A stretch of DNA of 35,441 bases from NCBI GenBank assembly GCA_913042995.1, contig CAJWMA010000005.1, positions 1 to 35,441 on the forward strand, written 5' to 3'. The position numbers and the translations under genes were made by a program. The notes under the pieces were generated by a model. The model was not told the origin of the DNA and did not search any database. It saw nothing but the letters and a program-made list of their open reading frames with translations. The DNA comes from an uncultured bacterium. GTDB taxonomy: Bacteria; Planctomycetota; UBA8108. This document shows, in pieces, positions 1-7,945 of this stretch; within the stretch, counting starts at the first letter, position 1, and each line of letters begins with the position of its first letter.

Positions 1-2339
1 TTCTCGAGGGCGACCCCCATCTCCTCGGCAATCGAAGCGAAATGCAGATGGAAGATCTCCAGCTGGACAGGATCGGGCTCTCCCGCGGCGTCGCAGGCGG
101 AGAGGGTCCGCGGCTTGTCCAGTCTCTCGAGCACCAGGTGACCCGATGGATGCCTGGCCGCAGTCCAGCCGGGCGCCACGACGATGGTGTGATAGGCCGA
201 GGAGATGATTGCCGGGCCGGCTACGGATTCTCCCTGGCCGAGGGAGGCCTCATCGAGCACCGCGGCATCCACCCAGGCTCCCGAGAAGAAAGCCCGGCGG
301 GACCCGGGAGCCTCGGTCGCCGCCGAGGGTGCCGGTGCTGCCTCGACCCGCTCCTCACCGATACCGGCGGAGCAGGTCACTCTCGCCGTCACCAGCTCCA
401 GCTCTCTGCCGGGATGGGTGAATCCGTAGCGTCTCTCGTGAGCCTTCTCGAAGGCTTCCCTGCAATTGTCCAGCCCGGCCTCCAGCTCGATGGTCGAATC
501 CTGGCCGCTGTAGCGCAGATCGAGGGCGCGGCGCGGCGCGGCCAGGAGCTCCTCGTCCAGGCCATCCAGGAGCAGTTCGCTCCTCGCCTGCTCCTCGAGA
601 TCGCTCATGAGCTCTTCAAAACAAGAGGGTGAAATGTTTTCGGCCGGCTCGAGAACCGGACGCTCGACGATCCGCGTAACATCCGCCTGCGAAGCTCCCC
701 GGGCGCTCAAGACTCCGGCCAGCGCGGGAACGAGCACCTTCACGATGCCCAGCTCGTCTGCGACGGCGCAGGCGTGCTGCGCGCCGGCCCCCCCAAACGC
801 TACCAGCGGGTATTCCCGCACATCGTAGCCCCGCGCGAGGCTGATCCTGCGAATGGCCGCGGCCATACGCTGGTCGGCGATTTCAAGATAGCCGGCGGCG
901 ATCTCCTCCAGGCTCTTCTCGTACCCCCGCCCACGAAGACTCGAGGCCATCGCGTCAAGGCGGCGGCGGACCGCGTCCCCATCGAGAGGAAAAGGAAAGC
1001 GGCCGGCGGGAATCCTCCCAAGAAAGAAATTCAGATCGGTGATCGCCAGCTCCCCTCCCGCGCCATAGCAGGCCGGCCCCGGCACCGAGCCTGCGCTGCG
1101 CGGTCCAACGGTCAGCTTCTCCCCGTCAAACCCGCAGATGGAGCCGCCGCCGGCGGCAACGGTCTCGATCGCGAGGAGCGGGGCGGCTATCCTCACGCCC
1201 GCCTTGACCGCCTCGTATTCCATCTCGAAGCCGCCATCCCAGCGGCTTACATCGGTGCTGGTTCCACCCATGTCGAAAGCGATCGCGCAGGCGCAGCCGG
1301 CCTCCCTTGCCACCTGCGCGGAGCCGACCACCCCGCCCGCCGGTCCGCTGAGAACCGCGTCCTTGCCGCTAAAGAGGCGGGGCGAGCAGAGTCCCCCTGC
1401 GCTGGTGAGCAGCCGCAGCGAGGCGGAGGGAGCCGCCTCGGCAATCGAGGCGACATAGCCCCTGATAACCGGCCCCAGGTAGGCATCGACCAGCGAGGTG
1501 TCTCCGCGTGACACCATCCTTGGAGACGAGGAGGAGGCGCTGGAGCGCACCACCTCGGAAAAATCGAATTCAAGGGCCAGCTCCGCAAGCGCCTCCTCGT
1601 GCGCCGGGTTGGCCGCCGAGTGGAGCAGGCAGATAGAGACCGCCTCCGTACCCGCGGCCTCGAGCTCAGCCAGCACGGCCGCCGCCCGATCGAGGTCCAG
1701 AGGCTCGAGCTCATCCCCGTTGGCGCTGATGCGGCCGGGGATCTCACGCGCCGCGTCAAAAAGCGGCCGGGGCTTCCTGATCTCGAGATCGAAGATTCGC
1801 GGACGGTCCTGGTTGCCGATCAGCAGCAGGTCTGCGAATCCCGGGGTGGTGAGAACGGCTGTCCGGGCGCCCTCTCTCTCGAGCAGCGCGTTGGTTCCGC
1901 GCGTGGTCCCCAGCCGCAGGTCAACCTCGCCGAGGTCCTCATCCAGCCGAAGGCGCATCAGCGTGCGCATGCACAATAGCGGCGCCTCTTCCGGGGAGCG
2001 GAGCTCCCAGGAGTGGGCCTCGGCCAGGGTGACAAGCTCCTCCGAGGTGAAGATGGCCCCGTCTGCGCCGCTGGAGCCCGACACCTCCGCGCGCTCCAGC
2101 TCGGATCCATCGGCGGCCAGGAGCCGCAGCTCGAAGCCCCGGAAAAAATCATGCGGTTCGCGGCGAAGGCTCTTGTCGAGAAGGCCTTCGGCCTCGGCCG
2201 CCTCCACATTGCCCTTGAGGGTCGCCGAGCTCAGAACCTTCAGGACACGAAGCTCTCCCCCGGGAGTCCGGGCGACACAATCGGTGAAGGTGCCTCCTAC
2301 ATCGATGGAGAAACACCAGCCTGGGGTTGTTTTGCTCAT
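1..2339 (-). CDS. Hydantoinase/5-oxoprolinase family protein, HyuA-HyuB fusion (3' end cut by window edge)
   Basis: I translated this frame by hand; it is open from the ATG at 2339 to the left edge, about 779 codons, and the ORF track misses it because no stop lies in the window. The protein starts with MSKTTPGWCFSIDVGGTFTD, the phosphate-1 loop of the ASKHA-type HyuA half. GTTRGTNALLEREGA, SGPAGGVVG and FDMGGTSTDVS follow in the expected order. After about 755 residues it continues without a stop into DPVQLEIF...SIAEEMG, the N-terminus of the HyuB half. So it is a fused enzyme like eukaryotic-type 5-oxoprolinase (about 1,250 residues expected), with most of HyuB missing. The family hydrolyses 5-oxoproline, hydantoins or acetone-like substrates using ATP; the substrate cannot be read here. 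The ribosome site is weak. It lies 65 bp downstream of the protease gene on the same strand. Confidence 0.9.
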   Translation of the reverse strand, partial: MSKTTPGWCFSIDVGGTFTDCVARTPGGELRVLKVLSSATLKGNVEAAEAEGLLDKSLRREPHDFFRGFELRLLAADGSELERAEVSGSSGADGAIFTSEELVTLAEAHSWELRSPEEAPLLCMRTLMRLRLDEDLGEVDLRLGTTRGTNALLEREGARTAVLTTPGFADLLLIGNQDRPRIFDLEIRKPRPLFDAAREIPGRISANGDELEPLDLDRAAAVLAELEAAGTEAVSICLLHSAANPAHEEALAELALEFDFSEVVRSSASSSSPRMVSRGDTSLVDAYLGPVIRGYVASIAEAAPSASLRLLTSAGGLCSPRLFSGKDAVLSGPAGGVVGSAQVAREAGCACAIAFDMGGTSTDVSRWDGGFEMEYEAVKAGVRIAAPLLAIETVAAGGGSICGFDGEKLTVGPRSAGSVPGPACYGAGGELAITDLNFFLGRIPAGRFPFPLDGDAVRRRLDAMASSLRGRGYEKSLEEIAAGYLEIADQRMAAAIRRISLARGYDVREYPLVAFGGAGAQHACAVADELGIVKVLVPALAGVLSARGASQADVTRIVERPVLEPAENISPSCFEELMSDLEEQARSELLLDGLDEELLAAPRRALDLRYSGQDSTIELEAGLDNCREAFEKAHERRYGFTHPGRELELVTARVTCSAGIGEERVEAAPAPSAATEAPGSRRAFFSGAWVDAAVLDEASLGQGESVAGPAIISSAYHTIVVAPGWTAARHPSGHLVLERLDKPRTLSACDAAGEPDPVQLEIFHLHFASIAEEMGVALE

Positions 2340-2370
2340 CAGGAAACGAAGTCTACCCCCCCCACCGCCC

Positions 2371-2404
2371 GCTCGGCAATCAGCATCCGGCGGCGGAGCC
2401 GAGC
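2371..2404 (-). terminator. Stop-adjacent hairpin, possible weak terminator
   Basis: A perfect 7-bp inverted repeat (GCTCGGC / GCCGAGC) with a 20-nt loop abuts the stop codon of the upstream protease gene. No T-tract follows on the minus strand, so it may be a transcript-end stabiliser rather than an intrinsic terminator. Confidence 0.3.
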
Positions 2405-5400
2405 TCAGGCTTCGCAGCCGCCGCCCTCACAGGCTCCCAGGTCGTCAGGAGTCGGGTCGTCACCGCAGCTGAAAGCGGGAGGAGGCAGCGGCTCGTCCCC
2501 GCTGAAGAGATAGCCGAGCAGACGCACCGCGTCGGTCACAAGGAGCCTCCCATCATCATCTACATCCGCGGCATCCGGGCAGGGCAGCTCAAACCCTCCC
2601 GCAAAAAGGGTGAGCAGTATCTTAACCGCATCGGTAATGTCGAGCTCGCCCTCCGCGGTCACATCTCCGCGCCGAAACAGAACCGGGGGCTCAACCGGCT
2701 CTTCTTCACAGGCCGGACGGGAGACGAGAGACGGGGCGAGCGTCAGCATGAAGGAGAGGTCGGAGCTGTCGCGGCTGGAGTTGTGAACACTCACCGCCAG
2801 GACATTCTCTCCCTGCCGAAGAAGCCCGCCATCGATATCGAGCGAGGCGACAGCGCTCTCGACTGATCGCGACGCCGTGGTGTCGTGCGAGACTGCGCCC
2901 CCGGGCATATTGGCACGGCCCAGCTCTTCTCCATTGAGGTAGAGAACAAGGCCGTCATCGTAGACCGCGGTCAGGACAGCCAGGCTCAGCTCGGCAGGAC
3001 AATCGAGCCAGAATGATTTCCTGCAGAAAACGCTGACGTAGCGGTTCCGCATGTCGGCCAGCTCGGTCAGATCATCTCCATCTCCATAGCCGATTCCCGC
3101 GAGACCGCGGGGCCAGGAGGAATCATCGAAGCCCGGCTCGCTCCAGTCGCCGGGAGGCTGCTCTTCTCCCGGCAGGTAGCTCCAGGATCCGTTTCCTCCG
3201 ATCAGCAGATAGGACGCCTCCAGCCGGGGAATCATCGAGAGATCGCCGGAGCCGGAGCCGTTGTTGTGGACCTCGATCGCCAGCACGTTGACGCCGGCGC
3301 GCAGCAGCCCCGGAGACAGCTCGAACACCTCGGGCTCCCCGGCCTCACGGCTCGAATCCGGCCGCTGGTTCCTGCCTACGGGGCTGCCGGGAAGGCCCAT
3401 GTTCTCAGACCGCGCCACCTCGGCGCCGTTCAGATAGGCGACAAAGCCGTCATCGTAGTCGATGCTCAGCTCCAGCGTCTCGACGATGCCGGGATTGGCC
3501 ACCTCGAAATTCTTCCGGCAATAGACGGTCAGGTAGCGGTTCTCCATATCGTCCAGAACGGTCGCATCATCTCCATCTCCGTAGCCGATACCGCTCGGAC
3601 CGACAAGCCAGGAATCATCTGGAACGAAATCGACCTCCCTCCACTCCTCGTCCACCGCGCGGTTGCCCTTGAAATAATCCCAATCGTCCCCGATAGAGAC
3701 AGGCTCACGCCGCTCGATGAGCGGGTATTCGACGAGCAACCTCGGAGCGGAGGCGCCGCTGTCCGATGAGGCGAACTGCCATCCATCAGAGCCAACCGGC
3801 AGGAAGGCCCAGCCATTATTGGCGGAGGGCTCGAGTGACCAGGCCGCCAGGCTCTCGGTGACGTCAACCTCTACTGTGCCTCCCGCGCCGACCACGTCAG
3901 CCTGCAACGCGGAAACGGACTCGACCCCCGGCTGGATTCCATCGCCGCCGAAGTCGCTCCAGACGGAAAGCTCGCTCCAGGGCTGGAGCATCCTGTAGAT
4001 TGCGGCGCCATCGCCGGTGTTGGTCGTCTCCAGTTCGAGCCAGGCTCTCTCAATCTCCACCCCGGGAGGCAGTTGCCCCGGCTGCGGTCCGAAGATGTCG
4101 CCGAAACGCAACAACCCCTGGGTAGCGTTGCCCGACCCGCCTGGAGAGTCGCTGTCAATGCGCAGGGCCTGGTCCGCGCCATGCGCTTCAGCCGGCGAGG
4201 CCGCCCCGACATAGGTGTCGACCGCCGCCGAATATCCATCACTACCCTGTCGAAAGCTCTCCCTCGCCTTGCTGCCGACCAGGATCTCGACATTAACCTC
4301 CACCTGGTCTACATGAAGCAGCTCTCCATCATGAGCGACCAGCGACAGGAGGTACTGTCCTGACTCTGAAAAAGAAGCCGTTGTCGAAGGCGCGCCAGGA
4401 TCCGTGAAAACGACCTCTCCGGGACCGCTGATGACCGCCCAGGAGCTCTCCAGCTCCCTGTCCACAGGCAGGCCATCATCACTCACCGTTGCGCGAAGGC
4501 GAACGGTGTCGCCGAGAAGAACGACGTCCATGTCCGCGCCCGCCAGCGCCCGGGGGCGCTCATTGACTCCGTCGAGAGCCGGGTAGGCGTAGGTTGAGCA
4601 GGTTCTGTCGGTCTCGTTGATGTCCCTGCAGCAGGAAGCGTACATCAGCGCCCTGGAGTCCTCGACATGTCCGAAGCCGAGCCCGTGGCCGAGCTCGTGC
4701 GCCATCATGCTTCTGTAGCCGGTAGCGCCCAGGCAGCCAACGCCCTCGTTCACCACAACGAACCAGCCGGTGATGGTGAGCCAGCTCTCGCCGTCAAAGC
4801 TATGGGTCGACGTCGTGATCGGCCCGCCATAGGCGAGCACTCCGCCGCAGCCCTCGATGTCGGCGATATCGGAGCACGGATCGCCAAAGAGGATGAAATT
4901 GCTCTCGGCGCCCTGGCTTCGAGCGCAATCGATACCGGGATCCCTGGAGCCGCCAAAGTAGAGGTTGCAGCTCGTGTCCGGAATCTCCATCCACAGCTCC
5001 ATGGCCTGCTGAACAATCCAGAAGCCTCCATCGCGCACCGAGGAATCACCCGCGCTATTGCCGTAGATCGTCGCCCATTCGCCCGTGTCAAAACGGCGCC
5101 ACCGCATCTTCCTCCCGTTGTCGGAAAAGATGGAACAGCCCTCCGGCTGCTCAGCACCGCCTCCATCTCCTCCGGGGACCGGCCCGGGACCCAGGCCCTC
5201 CGAGCTCCACTCGGCTCCAGCTCCCAGCAGCGCCGGCAGGTAGTTGAGAAAGGCCGCCTTGTCAAAAGGCCCGGGGGGCTCGGCCGCCAGCCCATCGGGC
5301 CTTGGCAACAGGCCGGCCGGATGCTCATCGATCGGAGAGAGAAGCTCGCGGCCGGCGGCCGTGGTCTCTACCAGCACTCCGTAAAAGAGCATTGCGGGAA

Positions 5401-5791
5401 TCCAGAGCGCCTCCGACTTCCGGCTCAGGCACAACAGATAGTTCTCATCTTCGGAAAAATCCGGAGAGCCGGGAACAAACCAGGCCCGGCTCTCGAGCTC
5501 GCCGCCCGGGGTCTCTACCTTGATGACATCGCCCGGGACCGCAGGCCCCGAATAGCTCGAGAGCACCTCGAATTCAGTGGAGGTGAACACCAGCGGCCCC
5601 CGGGCTGCGGGGACCGAAGCGCGCGCGCGCGCGAAAACCACCGCATCGGCGGCCCGCGCAAGCTCGCCGTAATTCCTCGGCGCGATCAATGACGCGGCGG
5701 AAACCGGCAGGCCCGGGAAGATGACCAGGGCGAGAGCCGCCAGCGCCCGGACGACTGCCTGGCAAATCGAATGTTTTCCTGAAGCTCTCAT
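2405..5791 (-). CDS. Secreted multidomain metzincin-like metalloprotease with PKD-like, DNRLRE-like, two jelly-roll-like and dockerin-like domains
   Basis: The ORF track starts at 6037. I prefer the ATG at 5791 because it has a GAGGGGGAA ribosome site and opens a signal peptide ending near VSA, giving 1,128 residues. Residues 365-375 read HELGHGLGFGH, the HExxHxxGxxH zinc site of metzincins, and a Met-turn follows (ALMYAS, Met383). The peptidase domain covers roughly 217-405. Next come a PKD-like domain (409-502), a DNRLRE/CBM96-like domain (519-691), two copies of a jelly-roll-like domain (703-860 and 867-1018), and a dockerin-like duplication (1040-1098). A Cys-containing tail (CGDDPTPDDLGAC...C) ends the protein. 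It is probably exported and degrades extracellular protein; the accessory domains suggest binding or surface display. A -10/-35 pair lies upstream at 5904-5932. Substrate and exact peptidase family (M10-like or M43-like) are undecided. Confidence 0.85.
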   Translation of the reverse strand: MRASGKHSICQAVVRALAALALVIFPGLPVSAASLIAPRNYGELARAADAVVFARARASVPAARGPLVFTSTEFEVLSSYSGPAVPGDVIKVETPGGELESRAWFVPGSPDFSEDENYLLCLSRKSEALWIPAMLFYGVLVETTAAGRELLSPIDEHPAGLLPRPDGLAAEPPGPFDKAAFLNYLPALLGAGAEWSSEGLGPGPVPGGDGGGAEQPEGCSIFSDNGRKMRWRRFDTGEWATIYGNSAGDSSVRDGGFWIVQQAMELWMEIPDTSCNLYFGGSRDPGIDCARSQGAESNFILFGDPCSDIADIEGCGGVLAYGGPITTSTHSFDGESWLTITGWFVVVNEGVGCLGATGYRSMMAHELGHGLGFGHVEDSRALMYASCCRDINETDRTCSTYAYPALDGVNERPRALAGADMDVVLLGDTVRLRATVSDDGLPVDRELESSWAVISGPGEVVFTDPGAPSTTASFSESGQYLLSLVAHDGELLHVDQVEVNVEILVGSKARESFRQGSDGYSAAVDTYVGAASPAEAHGADQALRIDSDSPGGSGNATQGLLRFGDIFGPQPGQLPPGVEIERAWLELETTNTGDGAAIYRMLQPWSELSVWSDFGGDGIQPGVESVSALQADVVGAGGTVEVDVTESLAAWSLEPSANNGWAFLPVGSDGWQFASSDSGASAPRLLVEYPLIERREPVSIGDDWDYFKGNRAVDEEWREVDFVPDDSWLVGPSGIGYGDGDDATVLDDMENRYLTVYCRKNFEVANPGIVETLELSIDYDDGFVAYLNGAEVARSENMGLPGSPVGRNQRPDSSREAGEPEVFELSPGLLRAGVNVLAIEVHNNGSGSGDLSMIPRLEASYLLIGGNGSWSYLPGEEQPPGDWSEPGFDDSSWPRGLAGIGYGDGDDLTELADMRNRYVSVFCRKSFWLDCPAELSLAVLTAVYDDGLVLYLNGEELGRANMPGGAVSHDTTASRSVESAVASLDIDGGLLRQGENVLAVSVHNSSRDSSDLSFMLTLAPSLVSRPACEEEPVEPPVLFRRGDVTAEGELDITDAVKILLTLFAGGFELPCPDAADVDDDGRLLVTDAVRLLGYLFSGDEPLPPPAFSCGDDPTPDDLGACEGGGCEA
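2408..2680 (-). repeat. Dockerin-like C-terminal module (copy 1 of 3 in window)
   Basis: The module starts at RRGDVTAEGELDITDAVKIL and contains a second half-repeat (DAADVDDDGRLLVTDAVRLL), then a Pro-rich spacer and a CGDDPTPDDLGAC tail. Two calcium-loop-like segments each followed by a helix are the dockerin type I pattern. Related modules end the proteins at 12197 and 15007. Confidence 0.75.
2738..3193 (-). repeat. Jelly-roll-like domain copy 2 (GIGYGDGDD family)
   Basis: Residues 867-1018 of the protease. Shared landmarks are W..PGFDDSSWP, AGIGYGDGDD, RNRYVSVFCRKSF, VYDDGLVLYLNG, ENVLAVSVHN and SSDLSF. It is tandem with the copy at 3212-3685 and similar to two copies in the gene at 15007. 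I infer a beta-sandwich fold from its pattern. Confidence 0.75.
3212..3685 (-). repeat. Jelly-roll-like domain copy 1 (GIGYGDGDD family)
   Basis: Residues 703-860 of the protease. Landmarks are WDYFKGN, SGIGYGDGDDATVLDDM, VYCRKNFEV, YDDGFVAYLNGAEVAR and NVLAIEVHNN. It is closer in wording to copy B of the gene at 15007 than to its tandem neighbour. Confidence 0.75.
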
Positions 5792-5903
5792 GGTTCCCCC
5801 TCGGCCGCGGGATTCCTGCTCCTGGAGAGCGTCCCTGGCCGGCCTGGAAAATGACGACATCGTTGCCCCGGAATACCAGGCCAACACGAGCTGCCTGCCC
5901 TGA

Positions 5904-5932
5904 AGTATACAGGTGATCAAATGCATCTCTAA
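5904..5932 (-). promoter_or_regulatory. Putative promoter of the metalloprotease gene
   Basis: On the minus strand TTAGAG and TATACT are separated by exactly 17 nt, about 110 bp upstream of the ATG at 5791. The -10 is 5/6 to consensus; the -35 is poor. Confidence 0.4.
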
Positions 5933-5988
5933 GCAGTGATTGCCGATCACGCTTTTCCCCTGCCCGCTCGCGGCCTCTTGCCGGACTG

Positions 5989-5997
5989 TGCTAATAT
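5989..5997 (+). promoter_or_regulatory. Putative extended -10 promoter of the DUF1080 gene
   Basis: TGCTAATAT matches the extended -10 pattern TGnTAnnnT, 46 bp before the chosen start at 6043. No convincing -35 is seen, which fits an extended -10 promoter. Confidence 0.4.
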
Positions 5998-6042
5998 GAC
6001 CGTCTGATTTTCGAGGAAACAACAGAATTGGAGGCACCGAAG

Positions 6043-7350
6043 ATGCGCGCCCGTAGATTTTCTTTCCCGGCTGTTCTTGTCTGCCTGTTCATTCCGGCAA
6101 CCCTCGCAGCGTACGAAAATCCGCCGATGGAGCCGGGCTTCAGCTCGCTCTTTGATGGGAAGAACATCGAAGAACACTTCATCATCAAGGGCAAAAAAGA
6201 GTCCTGGACCGTCAAGGACGGTGTCATCCACTCGCTTCGCGGCGGCAACCGGATTATCAGCAAGGAACAGTACGGTGATTTCGTTCTCCGGCTTGACTGG
6301 CGCATCTCCGACCAGGGCAACAGCGGCATCTTCATCCGCGTACCCGGCCAGGACGATGGCGCGCCCTGGGTCTCCGGCTTCGAGGTCCAGATCTCCAACG
6401 CTCCGCGCGACGATGCGCACTGCACAGCCTCCCTCTACGGAGTCGAGGCGACCAGTCCGCGCCCGACCAGGGAAGCCGAGGGCGCCAATGCCTGGCATAC
6501 CTTTGAGATCACCTGTCTCGGAGGGCGGATCTCCGTTCGACTCGACGGGGTGCTGAACATCGACGCCGATGAGAAAAAGAACGAGAAGATGCGCTCGCGC
6601 CCGAAGAAGGGCTTCATCGGACTGCAGGATTATCACGCCAGCAAGGGCTGGGTGGAATACCGCAACATCCGCATCCAGCCGCTCCAGGCAGACGGGGTTC
6701 CGACGGGGTTCGAATCCCTCTCATCCAATGACAAGGGGTGGCATAAAATCCGCACCGGCCACGGTACCGGCGGTCGGTGGAGCCATGCCGACGGCGCCTG
6801 GGAAGGAGAGCAGGATCCTCCCGGCAGCGGCAACGGCGGCGTCCTGGTTACCGACCGCAAGCTCTCCGACTTTGAGCTGGTGATCGAGACGAAACCCGAC
6901 TGGGGAGTCTGCAGCGGAATCTTCCTGCGTTCGACCGAGCGCGGCCAGTGCTACCAGCTCATGGTCGACTGGCACGGCAACGGGAATGTCGCCGGGATCT
7001 ACGGTGAAGGAACCGGCGGCTTCAACGTCCGCAACTACGAGCTCAACGATGACAAAACCATCCGCAAAGGCAATGACAACAAGCAGAACATCCCCCTGGC
7101 CTTCGCGCTTGCGGACTGGAAGAAGGTCTGGCGTTTCGGACAGTACAACGAGGTGCGCGCCCGGATCACCTCCAACCCGCCGACGATCGATACCTGGCTC
7201 AACGGCTGGCACATCTCGCACTTCGAAGATGATAAAAAACGGATCCCGGATGCCGGCGGCGTGGCCATCCAGGTCCACGGAGGCAAGGGGTGGCCCAATG
7301 GCGCCAAGGTGCGCTTCAGGAACATCAGCATCCGCGAACTCAAAAAGTAA
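6043..7350 (+). CDS. Secreted protein with two DUF1080 (3-keto-disaccharide hydrolase-like) domains
   Basis: The ORF track begins at a TTG (6028), but that codon lies inside the ribosome site TTGGAGG; the ATG at 6043 is 9 nt downstream and opens a signal peptide (MRARRFSFPAVLVCLFIPAT..A), giving 435 residues. Domain 1 (about 30-210) has the DUF1080 landmarks FSSLFDGKN, GDFVLRLDWRISDQGNSGIF, GFEVQI, and WVEYRNIRI near its end. Domain 2 (about 220-435) repeats the scheme: GGVLVTDRKLSDFELVIE, SGIFLRS, NEVRARI and VRFRNISIREL. The family has a LamG/concanavalin-like fold; some members hydrolyse 3-keto-glycosides, and it is expanded in Planctomycetota and Bacteroidota. The substrate is unknown. 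The thioredoxin-like gene follows after 19 bp, probably in one transcript. Confidence 0.85.
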   Translation: MRARRFSFPAVLVCLFIPATLAAYENPPMEPGFSSLFDGKNIEEHFIIKGKKESWTVKDGVIHSLRGGNRIISKEQYGDFVLRLDWRISDQGNSGIFIRVPGQDDGAPWVSGFEVQISNAPRDDAHCTASLYGVEATSPRPTREAEGANAWHTFEITCLGGRISVRLDGVLNIDADEKKNEKMRSRPKKGFIGLQDYHASKGWVEYRNIRIQPLQADGVPTGFESLSSNDKGWHKIRTGHGTGGRWSHADGAWEGEQDPPGSGNGGVLVTDRKLSDFELVIETKPDWGVCSGIFLRSTERGQCYQLMVDWHGNGNVAGIYGEGTGGFNVRNYELNDDKTIRKGNDNKQNIPLAFALADWKKVWRFGQYNEVRARITSNPPTIDTWLNGWHISHFEDDKKRIPDAGGVAIQVHGGKGWPNGAKVRFRNISIRELKK

Positions 7351-7369
7351 CCTGGCGAAAGGAACTCCA

Positions 7370-7945
7370 ATGGTAAAAACCGCTTCCACCATGGTCGAGC
7401 TCGGAACCCCGGCGCCCGACTTCAGCCTGCCGGCCACCGATGGCTCCACCGTGAGCCTCTCAGATCTCGAAGGCAGCCCCGTGCTGATGATGTTTATCTG
7501 CAACCACTGCCCCTTCGTCCTGCACCTCAGGGAGCACCTTGCGGAGGCCAGCAGGGGCTACCAGGAACGCGGGGTGAAGGTCATCGGCATCAGCGCCAAC
7601 GATGTCTCCACCCATCCAGATGACAGCTTCGAGAAGATGGTCGAAGAGGTTGCCGCCGCCGGCTACACCTTCCCCTACCTGTACGACGAGAGCCAGGATG
7701 TGGCCCAGAGCTACCGTGCCGCCTGCACCCCTGACTTCTTCCTCTACGACAGCTCCCACAAGCTGGTCTACCGCGGCCAGTACGATGACAGCCGCCCCGA
7801 CAACGGCACCCCCACGGGCGCTGATCTCTCCGCCGCCATCGATGCCTTGCTGGCCGGACAGCCTCCCCGGGAAAACCAGAAAAACAGCATCGGCTGCAAC
7901 ATCAAATGGAAGGCCGGAAACGAACCGGACTACTTCAATCCCTGA
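7370..7945 (+). CDS. Thioredoxin-family / peroxiredoxin-like protein
   Basis: The ORF track merges this gene with upstream read-through (6986). The real start is the ATG at 7370, preceded by GAAAGGAAC, giving 191 residues (MVKTASTMVELGTPAPDF). The sequence has the AhpC/TSA-type opening G.PAPDFSLPATDG and a CNHCPFV redox site (Cys44 and Cys47). The C-terminal part has FLYDSSHKLVYRGQYDDSRP and GCNIKWK, which together identify the PRX_like1-type family. No signal peptide is visible, so it is probably cytoplasmic and acts in thiol-disulfide or peroxide chemistry with an unknown partner. Its last 11 bases overlap the convergent sugar kinase gene. Confidence 0.88.
   Translation: MVKTASTMVELGTPAPDFSLPATDGSTVSLSDLEGSPVLMMFICNHCPFVLHLREHLAEASRGYQERGVKVIGISANDVSTHPDDSFEKMVEEVAAAGYTFPYLYDESQDVAQSYRAACTPDFFLYDSSHKLVYRGQYDDSRPDNGTPTGADLSAAIDALLAGQPPRENQKNSIGCNIKWKAGNEPDYFNP

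Noticed and set aside
42-2513. Several plus-strand ORFs (42-632, 774-1511, 1498-2472, 2013-2513)
   Set aside because: They are antisense to the HyuA-HyuB fusion, have low-complexity Arg/Ser/Pro-rich translations and no family motifs or ribosome sites.
4667-5692. 341-residue plus-strand ORF
   Set aside because: It is antisense to the metzincin gene, whose frame contains the zinc motif and signal peptide; the plus translation is random-like.
5947-6636. 229-residue minus-strand ORF over the DUF1080 start
   Set aside because: It is the shadow of the DUF1080 gene, which has clear family motifs and ribosome site.
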